Below are positions 1 through 5,596 of a stretch of DNA of 6,259 nucleotides, in pieces. Numbering within the stretch: position 1 is the stretch's first letter; every line of letters starts with the position of its first letter. Where the stretch lies: NCBI GenBank assembly GCA_050248375.1, contig JBFWSL010000218.1, forward strand, positions 1 through 6,259, in the 5' to 3' direction. Under the pieces are notes generated by a model, which had not been told where the DNA came from, ran no database searches, and saw nothing but the letters and a program-made list of their open reading frames with translations. The translations under genes and the position numbers were made by a program. The stretch is from JAYZVT01 sp050248375 (GTDB lineage Bacteria; Pseudomonadota; Alphaproteobacteria; Rhizobiales; Methyloligellaceae).

Positions 1-68
1 CGGCGGCGATGTGGCAAACTAATTCGACAGATCCGTTAACCTCTTGATCTGCGAGACAATACCCGCCG

Positions 69-99
69 AAAAATTGGGCAAATGCTTTGCTGAATTTGC
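69..99 (-). terminator. Possible weak terminator after the metallopeptidase gene
   Basis: On the minus strand a 6-bp stem (GCAAAT/ATTTGC, 10-base loop, 99-78) is followed by CCAATTTTT (77-69), about 90 bases after the metallopeptidase stop codon. The stem is short and A/T-rich, so its strength is doubtful. Closer to the stop there are two short G/C hairpins without a T-run: the palindrome ATCCGGTACCGGAT at 158-171 and CTCCG/CGGAG at 143-156. The rest of 1-189 shows no gene I can support. Confidence 0.3.
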
Positions 100-189
100 G
101 ACACTTCTCGGACCGCGCCGCCTGGATTTGGGCGCGTGGAATCTCCGCCGCCGGAGCATCCGGTACCGGATTTCCCGCCCCGGCAGAAG

Positions 190-1170
190 CTAGAGCGAGG
201 ATGCGTTGAAGGTGTCGCAGCTCTGTATGTCGCCGCTCTGGAAGCCGCGCTTGAACCACCTGACGCGCTGTTCCGAGGAGCCATGCGTGAAGGCGTCGGG
301 CACCACGCGGCCCTGGGTCTGGCGCTGGATGTTGTCGTCGCCGATCTTGCTGGCGGCGTTGAGCGCCTCCTCGATATCGCCGTCTTCCAGGATCTGCTTG
401 GTACGCTGGGCGTGATTGGCCCAGACGCCTGCGAAACAATCGGCTTGCAGTTCCATGCGCACCTGCAGGGCATTCGCCTGCCGCTCGTTCATCCTCTGCT
501 TGGCGTTCTGCACCTTTTCCGAAATACCCAGCAGGGTCTGCACATGATGGCCGACCTCATGGGCGATCACATAGGCCTGCGCGAAATCGCCCGGAGCACG
601 AAAGCGCTCCTTCAACTCCTTGTAGAAGCTGAGGTCGACATACACCTTCTGGTCGAGCGGACAGTAGAACGGACCCATCTGCGCGAGGCCCGTCCCGCAA
701 GCCGACCGCGTGGCGCCCGAGAACAGCACCAGCTTGGGTTCCGGATAACGCTCCCCGAAGCGCTTGAAGATGTCGGTCCAGACGTCCTCTGTATCCGCCA
801 GAACCACGGAAATGAATTGCTTCATCTCGTCCTGGCCGGTTCCTTGCGGCGCCTGCGCCTGCGGGCCGCCAGGCCGTGCGGAGGGCGAGCTTGGCGCGTT
901 GCCTGTCGGGCTGGGCAACGTGATGTCGGGGAATCCGCCGCCGCCGCCATCCCCGCCGGTCAGGATCGCGCGGGGGTCGACACCGAACAGCAGCATGAGA
1001 CCGACGATGACCAGGATGCCGAAGATGCCGATACCGCCGCCGCCGCGCCCGCCTCCGCCAGTGGGGAAGCGCATACCGCCGCCGCCGCCCGGAAACGGAA
1101 AGCCAAAGCCGCCGCCCTGTCCGCGGCGGTCCTCGATATTCTCACTCTCCCTGCGACCACGCCAACGCAT
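190..1170 (-). CDS. ypfJ: YpfJ-family neutral zinc metallopeptidase, membrane-anchored
   Basis: A 326-residue protein of the putative neutral zinc metallopeptidase family (Pfam Zn_peptidase, E. coli YpfJ type). The zinc-binding HEVGH motif is at residues 204-208, followed by another His. The likely third ligand is Glu240 in MELQADC, as in the family. The N-terminus is charged and glycine-rich (about 17-46), then comes one hydrophobic segment (about 47-63), then a Gly/Pro/Ser linker (about 72-113). This suggests a single-pass anchor with the catalytic domain outside the cytoplasm. Four Cys (158, 170, 245, 318) could form disulfides. The C-terminal HGSSEQRVRWFKRGF stretch is typical of the family. 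The ATG at 1170 has GTGAGG about 7 bases upstream; the stop is TAG. It lies 112 bases after matB with no clear promoter or terminator between, so co-transcription is possible. The substrate is unknown for the family; the family call is firm and any role is not. Confidence 0.93.
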   Translation of the reverse strand: MRWRGRRESENIEDRRGQGGGFGFPFPGGGGGMRFPTGGGGRGGGGIGIFGILVIVGLMLLFGVDPRAILTGGDGGGGGFPDITLPSPTGNAPSSPSARPGGPQAQAPQGTGQDEMKQFISVVLADTEDVWTDIFKRFGERYPEPKLVLFSGATRSACGTGLAQMGPFYCPLDQKVYVDLSFYKELKERFRAPGDFAQAYVIAHEVGHHVQTLLGISEKVQNAKQRMNERQANALQVRMELQADCFAGVWANHAQRTKQILEDGDIEEALNAASKIGDDNIQRQTQGRVVPDAFTHGSSEQRVRWFKRGFQSGDIQSCDTFNASSL

Positions 1171-1282
1171 CTGCCTGCCTCACTTGAAAAGCTGAACTCG
1201 CCCGATCTGCTGTCCGCCATTTTCCGTGTGCTCGCCTGGGGCCGCAAGCATCATTACGCCCCATCGGGAAAAGTCTGGCGGC

Positions 1283-2812
1283 TTACTTGTCCGTGTAGGT
1301 CTCCCGATACTGCTCACGCAGGTCTTTCTTCTGGATCTTGCCCATGCTGTTCCTCGGCAGCGCATCCACGAAGAATACGCGCTTGGGCTGCTTGAACTTG
1401 GCCAGCTCGTCCTTCAGATGGTCGATGATGGCCGCTTCGCTCAGCCCGTCGCCGTCGCCGCTGCGCGCCACCACGGCGGTAACGCCCTCCCCGAAATCGG
1501 GATGCGGCAGGCCGATGACGGCGGATTCCGCGACCCCCGGAATGGCGTCGATGGCCGCCTCCACTTCCGCCGGGTAGACGTTGAATCCGCCCGAGATGAT
1601 CAGATCCTTCGCGCGCCCGACGATGTTGATGTAACCCTTCGTGTCCACCATGCCGAGATCGCCGGTGATGAAGAAGCCGTCGGAGCGGAACTCTTCCCGG
1701 GTCTTCTCCGGCTGGCGCCAGTAACCCTTGAACACATTGGGTCCGCGCACCTCGATGACGCCCACCTCGCCATCCGGCAGGGCCTTGCCCGTCTTCGGAT
1801 CGGCGATGCGCACCTCGATCCCCGGCAGCGGAAAGCCGACCGTCCCCGCACGCCGTTCGCCGTCATAGGGATTGGAGGTGATCATGCTGGTCTCGGTCAT
1901 GCCGTAGCGTTCCAGGATCGCGTGTCCCGTCCGCTTGAGGAATTCCGAATGTACTTCCGGTGAAAGCGGCGCGGAGCCGGAAACGAACAGGCGTATGTGC
2001 TTGACCAGTTCCCTGGTCAGCGCCTTCTCCTGCAGCATCCGGTAATAGAATGTCGGCACGCCCATCATGGACGTCGCGTCCTTGAGCAGCGGCAACACTT
2101 CGCCCGCATTGAAGCGCGGCAGGAAAATCATCGAGCCGCCGGCGGTGAAAAGCGTATTGCTCGCCGTGAACAGCCCGTGGGTATGATAGATTGGCAGCGC
2201 ATGCAGCAGACGGTCCTGGGCCGTGAACTTCCAGGTCTCCGCCAGCGCCGCGGCATTGGAGGCGAGATTGCCGTGCGTCAGCATCGCGCCCTTCGAACGC
2301 CCGGTTGTCCCCGACGTGTAGAGAATCGCGGCCAGATCGTCGTCCCCGCGCGCGACGTCCGTGAAGGTCTCGCCGGCGGCCGAAACCGCTTCCGTGAAGC
2401 TGCCATCTCCCGCCACACCCAGCGTCTCGACCCGGGGCACGCCGACCGACTGCGCGACCGTCGAAATTTCCTCCACCTTGTCGGGGCTGCAAAGCACCGC
2501 CGCGGGCTCCGCATCGCTGAGGAAATAACCGAGCTCGGCCGGCGTATAGGCGGTGTTCAGCGGCAGGAACACCGCGCCCGCGCGCACGACGCCGAGATAG
2601 ACCATCAGCGCCTCTATGCTCTTTTCCACCTGCACCGCCACCCGGTCGCCGGGCTTCACGCCGAGCGACTGCAGCGTGGCGGCGAAATGGCCGCTGCGCC
2701 GATGCACATCCGCATAGGTCATGACGACGCCCTTGCCGTCGAGTAGCGCGGGAGCGTCCGGCGTCTTCAGGAAGCGCCGCGAGAGATGGGCGTAGAGAGT
2801 GTTCTGGGACAT
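1283..2812 (-). CDS. matB: Malonyl-CoA synthetase (malonate--CoA ligase) MatB
   Basis: A 509-residue acyl-adenylate-forming (ANL) enzyme that joins malonate to CoA with ATP, through malonyl-AMP. Visible motifs from the chosen start are the phosphate-binding loop YTSGTTGRSKG (165-175), ERYGMTET (301-308), TGDLG (383-387), the hinge GRAKDLIISGGFNVYPAEVE (399-418) and the C-terminal catalytic Lys492 in PRNSMGKIQK. In Rhodopseudomonas MatB the equivalent lysine is acetylated by Pat, so the same control is possible here. The segment GVPTFYYRML contains an Arg that may bind the free carboxylate (inferred from MatB structures). The frame stays open upstream to 2938, and an alternative ATG at 2833 overlaps the decarboxylase stop by 8 bases. 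I prefer the ATG at 2812 because MSQNTLYAHL matches usual MatB N-termini and family length. Neither start has a good ribosome binding site, which suggests translational coupling to the gene before it, 13 bases away. Confidence 0.93.
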   Translation of the reverse strand: MSQNTLYAHLSRRFLKTPDAPALLDGKGVVMTYADVHRRSGHFAATLQSLGVKPGDRVAVQVEKSIEALMVYLGVVRAGAVFLPLNTAYTPAELGYFLSDAEPAAVLCSPDKVEEISTVAQSVGVPRVETLGVAGDGSFTEAVSAAGETFTDVARGDDDLAAILYTSGTTGRSKGAMLTHGNLASNAAALAETWKFTAQDRLLHALPIYHTHGLFTASNTLFTAGGSMIFLPRFNAGEVLPLLKDATSMMGVPTFYYRMLQEKALTRELVKHIRLFVSGSAPLSPEVHSEFLKRTGHAILERYGMTETSMITSNPYDGERRAGTVGFPLPGIEVRIADPKTGKALPDGEVGVIEVRGPNVFKGYWRQPEKTREEFRSDGFFITGDLGMVDTKGYINIVGRAKDLIISGGFNVYPAEVEAAIDAIPGVAESAVIGLPHPDFGEGVTAVVARSGDGDGLSEAAIIDHLKDELAKFKQPKRVFFVDALPRNSMGKIQKKDLREQYRETYTDK

Positions 2813-2825
2813 GTGTGTGGAATGC

Positions 2826-4205
2826 TCAGGCATCGGCGGCGGTGAGATCGCCGCCCGCCGTGATGGCCGCTGTGCCTTCACTCGCCTTGAGCAGGGCGCG
2901 GACCGGACGGGAGGACGCCACCGCGCCTTCGTTGACATAGGCTTCGTGGTTCTTCTCGATGTCTTTCAGATCGTAGAGATAGTTGACCATCAGGCCGTGC
3001 GATTGCCGCATCGCCTTCGGCGAGCGGTCGCCGAGCCAGTTGAGCCGCTCCAGCCGCGCCCCGTTGCCCAGATGGAAGCGCGCCACGGGATCGACCGGGC
3101 TGCCGCCCCTGGTCTTGGCCTTCAGCAGATAGGCCGCCGCCAGTGGCAGCAGGATATGCTCCAGCGCCTCGCACTGGTCCGCATGGGCCGCCCAGCCGAT
3201 GTCGTCCAGTGCTTTCAGCGTCGCAAGCGCTTGCGGGCTGAGGCCGCTCGACTCCCCGTCCGCGCGCATGCGCGCCAGCCAGCCGGCGAAACGCGGCACC
3301 GGCGAGAGTGTGACGAAGGTCCTCACGCTGGGGATTTCCCGCGACAGGTCCTCGGCCACCTGCTTGATCAGGAAGCTGCCGAAGGAAATGCCGCGCAATC
3401 CTTCCTGGCAGTTTGAGATCGAATAGAAGACCGCGGTCGTCGGCGCGTCGGGCCCGCCATCGCCGTCCTCGCGCTCGATCAGCAGGTCACGGATGCTTTC
3501 CGGGATATCCTGGGTCAGCGCCACCTCGACAAAGATCAGCGGCTCGTCCACGAGCGAGGGATGGAAGAAGCCGTAGCAGCGCCGGTCGCGCGGATCGAGG
3601 CGGCGGCGCAGGTCGTCCCACCCGCGAATCTCGTGCACGGCCTCATACTGGATGATCTTCTCCAGGATCGAGGCCGGTGTGGACCAGTCGATCCGGCGCA
3701 GCACCAGGAAGCCGCGGTTGAACCACGACGACAGCAGATGCATCAGATCCCGGTCCACCGGCACCAGTTCGGGATAATGGCCGAGCAGGTGCAGCAGGTC
3801 GGACCGCATCGACACGATGCCATGCGTCGCGCCCTGCGCCATGTTCAGCCGCCGGAAATATTCCTGCCGGGGCGAATCCACGCTCGCGGCAAGCCGGGCC
3901 ATGGTCTCCGGCCCCGGATTGTCCAGATACGCGGAAGCCGCCGCTTCGACGGGACCCTGCACAGGCACGAGTTCACGCGCCATGAAGCGGAAGAAGGCGA
4001 GCTTGCCTGCTTCGTCCAGGCCCTTGTAGGCTGACAGGATCTCGCTCGCGATGGCGATTCCGGAAGCCTCGCCGCGGCTCGACAGCAGCGCGCGCGAAAG
4101 GGCTTCCAGAGAGCCCTCCGGCTCCTGACCGCCGGTCAGGTCGAGCAGCTTGCGGCCGCGCTCTCCTATGCTGCCGAGAAGCTCCTGAAAAAACGAGACA
4201 TTCAC
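2826..4205 (-). CDS. matA: Malonyl-CoA decarboxylase
   Basis: A 459-residue malonyl-CoA decarboxylase (MCD, Pfam family with the human MLYCD enzyme) that converts malonyl-CoA to acetyl-CoA and CO2. An N-terminal helical domain (about 1-190) precedes the catalytic acetyltransferase-like domain. Signature stretches are HPSLVDEPLIFVEVAL (215-230), FYSISNCQEGLRGISFG (260-276, holding the conserved catalytic Ser), LSPVPRF (300-306), and VARFHLGNGARLERLNW (374-390, with the conserved catalytic His378 in FHLxNG). The GLMVNYLY stretch (404-411) matches GLMANYRY of the human enzyme. There is no peroxisomal-type SKL end, as expected for a bacterial, cytoplasmic form. The start is GTG at 4205 with GGAGA eight bases upstream, and no better start is in sight. 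The stop lies 13 bases before the preferred matB start, so the two form one operon that makes and consumes malonyl-CoA. Confidence 0.95.
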   Translation of the reverse strand: MNVSFFQELLGSIGERGRKLLDLTGGQEPEGSLEALSRALLSSRGEASGIAIASEILSAYKGLDEAGKLAFFRFMARELVPVQGPVEAAASAYLDNPGPETMARLAASVDSPRQEYFRRLNMAQGATHGIVSMRSDLLHLLGHYPELVPVDRDLMHLLSSWFNRGFLVLRRIDWSTPASILEKIIQYEAVHEIRGWDDLRRRLDPRDRRCYGFFHPSLVDEPLIFVEVALTQDIPESIRDLLIEREDGDGGPDAPTTAVFYSISNCQEGLRGISFGSFLIKQVAEDLSREIPSVRTFVTLSPVPRFAGWLARMRADGESSGLSPQALATLKALDDIGWAAHADQCEALEHILLPLAAAYLLKAKTRGGSPVDPVARFHLGNGARLERLNWLGDRSPKAMRQSHGLMVNYLYDLKDIEKNHEAYVNEGAVASSRPVRALLKASEGTAAITAGGDLTAADA

Positions 4206-4246
4206 GCCACTGGTCTCCGATTCAGATAATGAGGCGCCCCGTCATT

Positions 4247-4252
4247 GATATA
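4247..4252 (-). promoter_or_regulatory. Weak -10-like element upstream of malonyl-CoA decarboxylase
   Basis: TATATC read on the minus strand, about 42 bases upstream of the GTG start, is the most -10-like hexamer in the A/T-richer part of this leader. No convincing -35 box sits 16-18 bases before it, so an activator-dependent promoter, or none at all, is possible. A GANTC site (4219-4223), the recognition sequence of the alphaproteobacterial CcrM methylase, lies between it and the ribosome binding site. This is inference only. Confidence 0.22.
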
Positions 4253-4326
4253 GCACCGGCCCGCACCCGCACCAGCCTTGAAATGCTCACGGAAACCGGG
4301 CCTTCGATGGCGATCCGTCATCAAAC

Positions 4327-4368
4327 GGTTATGTCCATCGTCCATTTTGCACGCCGTCGGACATAACC
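4327..4368. repeat. Perfect 10-bp inverted repeat upstream of the malonate genes
   Basis: GGTTATGTCC (4327-4336) and GGACATAACC (4359-4368) are exact reverse complements separated by 22 bases. The arm centres are 32 bp apart, close to three helical turns, which suits a pair of half-sites for a dimeric or tetrameric regulator on one DNA face. The element lies about 120-160 bases upstream of the decarboxylase start, in a suitable place for an operator or activator site. It does not resemble the MatR operator I remember from rhizobia. It could also form an RNA hairpin in the read-through transcript from the upstream gene, although the 22-base loop is long. The regulator is unknown. Confidence 0.5.
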
Positions 4369-4382
4369 AACGGCCGACGGAC
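4353..4382. repeat. 20-bp-spaced direct repeat overlapping the inverted repeat
   Basis: GCCGTCGGAC (4353-4362) and GCCGACGGAC (4373-4382) match at nine of ten positions and are offset by 20 bp, two helical turns. The first copy overlaps the right arm of the 10-bp inverted repeat. CCGTCGG (4354-4360) and CCGACGG (4374-4380) are also exact reverse complements, so a second, competing hairpin is possible. GTCCAT also occurs twice, at 4333-4338 and 4340-4345. Confidence 0.4.
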
Positions 4383-4413
4383 GCATTCGTAACGGGTAGC
4401 GTCCTGAGTAACA

Positions 4414-4442
4414 GAGCCTCGGCCCGCCCCGCGCCGGGGCTC
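4414..4442. terminator. GC-rich hairpin after the carboxymuconolactone decarboxylase-like gene
   Basis: GAGCCTCGGC (4414-4423) pairs with GCCGGGGCTC (4433-4442) across a 9-base loop, 33 bases after the stop at 4475. On the minus strand, the sense of all genes here, the 10-bp stem has one C-A mismatch and is followed only by TGTTA, so it would be a poor intrinsic terminator. On the plus strand the mismatch becomes a U-G wobble and GATTCTTT follows. It may act as a weak bidirectional stop or a 3'-end stabilising hairpin. Confidence 0.3.
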
Positions 4443-4474
4443 GATTCTTTCCCGGTCCCGGCTGCCTCAACGCC

Positions 4475-4855
4475 TCAGCCCTTCGCCTGTTCCGCGAAAA
4501 CCTTGCGCGCAATGCGCATGCAGGAAACGCCGGCCGGAATGCCGCAATAGATGCCGATCTGGTGGATGATGGCCTGCAGCTCCCCTTCGGACACCCCGTT
4601 GCGGATGGCGCCGCGGAAATGCAGTTCCCACTCCTCCATGCGGTTGAGCGCCGCGATCATCGTGAGGTTGAGCATGGAGCGGGTCTTCGCGTCGATCCGG
4701 TCGTCGCCCCATCCGAAGCCCCAGCAATACTCCGTCACGAAATCCAGGAACGGACGGTTGAAGTCGTCCGCCTTGGTCTCCGTCATGTTCACGTAGTCCT
4801 CGCCCAGGGTCGACTTGCGGCGGGCCAGGCCCAGCTCGTGCAGTTTCTTGTCCAT
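4475..4855 (-). CDS. Carboxymuconolactone decarboxylase family protein
   Basis: A 126-residue all-helical protein of the carboxymuconolactone decarboxylase (CMD) family, closest in layout to the gamma-CMD (PcaC-like) branch. Family landmarks are EYCWGFGWGDDRID (42-55) followed by KTRSMLNLTMIAAL (57-70), then ELHFRGAIRNGVSEGEL (77-93) and YCGIPAG (103-109). It lacks the CxxC pair of the AhpD peroxidase branch; its cysteines are at 44, 104 and 112. Real PcaC decarboxylates gamma-carboxymuconolactone in the beta-ketoadipate pathway. No other gene of that pathway is visible, so the substrate is open and the family name should not be read as proof of activity. The ATG at 4855 has AAGGAG eight bases upstream, the best ribosome binding site in the window. 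The malonate genes start 270 bases downstream on the same strand. Confidence 0.9.
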   Translation of the reverse strand: MDKKLHELGLARRKSTLGEDYVNMTETKADDFNRPFLDFVTEYCWGFGWGDDRIDAKTRSMLNLTMIAALNRMEEWELHFRGAIRNGVSEGELQAIIHQIGIYCGIPAGVSCMRIARKVFAEQAKG

Positions 4856-5013
4856 TGCGGATGCTCCTTCGCGTTTCCGGATTTCCCCGACAGACCTAGC
4901 AGAGTGCCGCGGCCGATGGCGAGGGCAAGTTACGAAGGGAAAAGAGAAATTCTTGGGGTGCGACGGAAAACGGGGCGGCTGGCGCGAGGCCGTGCACGAT
5001 AAAGGCGTGGCCC

Positions 5014-5047
5014 GGAAAAAGAAGAAGGCAGGGCCGCAGGCCCCGCC
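5014..5047 (-). terminator. Strong intrinsic terminator, minus strand
   Basis: GGCGGGGCC (5047-5039) pairs with GGCCCTGCC (5035-5027) over a TGC loop: a 9-bp stem with one G-U wobble, followed at once by TTCTTCTTTTTCC (5026-5014). The T-tract exists only on the minus strand, so it ends a leftward transcript that began upstream in the 5050-5560 interval. It lies about 160 bases before the start of the carboxymuconolactone decarboxylase-like gene, so it is either the end of an independent RNA or an attenuator in that gene's leader. Confidence 0.75.
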
Positions 5048-5068
5048 CTCCCCTGATCTCGCTTATCT

Positions 5069-5086
5069 GCGCCCGTAAGCGCCCGT
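5069..5086. repeat. Short tandem direct repeat GCGCCCGT
   Basis: GCGCCCGT occurs at 5069-5076 and 5079-5086 with AA between them, inside the stem TCTCGC/GCGAGA (5057-5062 with 5090-5095). It belongs to the 3' domain of the candidate RNA. Confidence 0.5.
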
Positions 5087-5538
5087 TCGGCGAGAGGTGA
5101 AACCGTTTCCTCCTCCGGGGATTTCTCCCCTTTGTCAGTCGCGGTCTCGAACGAGCCACTTTTTCTGAAGCCCTTGTGAGGCCTCCGAACAAGCGGCACG
5201 GGCATCCAGATCCCGTCTTGTTTAGCGTCGCGTCCGTTTACGACGTGGTCCATCCGCTGGCCAAAGCGACGAACCGTGGCGGCTTATCGTCCCTGGGCCC
5301 TCTGGGAGATTTTGCTCCCCGCCATCCCTATCGGGCTTTCGCCCGACCGTTACGGCGGTTTGCGCCCCCAGTCTGGTGGGACACCGCTCGAGCCTTCCAC
5401 GGCAATGGAAAGCCTCGGACTTGCCGTGTCCTCGCCGCGCCTTCTCGCCCTTTCGGGTCCGTCGGCGTGACGTGGATTCAGCCTACAGGAACGACCGGCA
5501 AGCGGGAGGGGCTGTGTGCGGCGCGGGCCGACTTTTCC

Positions 5539-5544
5539 CCTATA
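5539..5544 (-). promoter_or_regulatory. Weak -10-like element for the candidate RNA
   Basis: TATAGG read on the minus strand would place a transcription start near 5532, just where the first possible helix of the candidate RNA begins. No good -35 hexamer is present 17 bases upstream. The DnaA-like 9-mers occupy the region between -10 and -35, so binding there would be expected to block or regulate this promoter if it is real. Confidence 0.25.
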
Positions 5545-5559
5545 TCCACCTTATCCACA
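5542..5559 (+). promoter_or_regulatory. Two abutting DnaA-box-like 9-mers
   Basis: TTATCCACA at 5551-5559 is a perfect match to the classical DnaA box. Directly before it ATATCCACC (5542-5550) matches at seven of nine positions, giving a TATCCAC direct repeat with a 9-bp period. Only these two sites are seen and there is no origin context (no dnaA, dnaN or hemE), so a regulatory or titration site is more likely than an origin. Chance occurrence cannot be excluded. Confidence 0.45.
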
Positions 5560-5596
5560 GGCATCCCCCGCAAGGGGTCTTGACTGATTAGCGCCG

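Larger units (their letters stand above)
5014..5532 (-). ncRNA. Candidate large structured non-coding RNA, family not recognised
   Basis: This fills most of a 741-base stretch between genes (4856-5596) with no credible protein. Read on the minus strand it contains many hairpins. GAAA tetraloops cap TCGGGC/GCCCGA (5346-5331), GGGGA/TCCCC (5130-5117) and a short CCC/GGG (5457-5448). A 10-bp stem lies at 5416-5390 with one bulge and a G-U wobble that would be a mismatch on the plus strand. Other stems are GGACAC/GTGTCC (5431-5379), GGGAG/CTCCC (5319-5304), TGGCGG/CCGCCA (5324-5277), an 11-bp bulged stem (5222-5188) and TCTCGC/GCGAGA (5095-5057). A GTCGGC/GCCGAC pair near the putative 5' end (5532-5527 with 5466-5461) could close the first domain. 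The transcript would end at the terminator at 5014-5047. The 5' end is a guess from a weak -10 element. I looked for RNase P, tmRNA, SRP and 6S landmarks and did not find them. Confidence 0.5.

Noticed and set aside
36..473. Minus-strand frame of 145 codons at the left edge
   Set aside because: It is an alternative frame overlapping the metallopeptidase end, with Arg/Ser/Pro-rich composition and no ribosome binding site.
1171..1282. Promoter for the metallopeptidase gene
   Set aside because: TTGCGG and AAAATG-like hexamers can be paired, but the match is too weak to report as a feature.
136..1395. Long plus-strand open frame of 419 codons
   Set aside because: It is antisense to the metallopeptidase gene, whose family motifs are unmistakable. 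Long antisense frames are common in GC-rich coding DNA, and its product looks like no protein family.
1226..2746. Plus-strand frames opposite matB (1226-1963 and 1997-2746)
   Set aside because: These are shadows of matB with His/Arg/Ala-rich composition and no domain.
5143..5152. tRNA or tmRNA T-loop-like GTTCGAGACC on the minus strand
   Set aside because: The flanking bases do not form a T stem, and there is no acceptor stem, CCA end or GGATTCGAC element.
4930..5253. Minus-strand frame of 107 codons between the candidate RNA and the CMD-family gene
   Set aside because: It runs straight through the strong terminator at 5014-5047, has weaker third-position G/C bias than the real genes, and matches no family I know.
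5014..5532. RNase P RNA (rnpB)
   Set aside because: Fragments such as GCAAACCGCC and GGCAAGTCCG recall conserved regions, but their order and spacing are wrong and the P4 strands (GGAAAGTCCGG with ACAGA...GGCTTA) are not found.
5535..5565. Origin of replication
   Set aside because: Only one perfect and one imperfect DnaA box are present, with no A/T-rich unwinding region and no replication genes.
5566..5577. Terminator for the partial right-hand gene
   Set aside because: The CCCC/GGGG hairpin is only 4 bp and has no T-run on the minus strand.
5176..5583. Plus-strand frame of 135 codons in the non-coding stretch
   Set aside because: Its Pro/Arg/Ser-rich composition reads like translated hairpins, it overlaps the DnaA-box-like repeats and the helices of the candidate RNA, and it has no good ribosome binding site.
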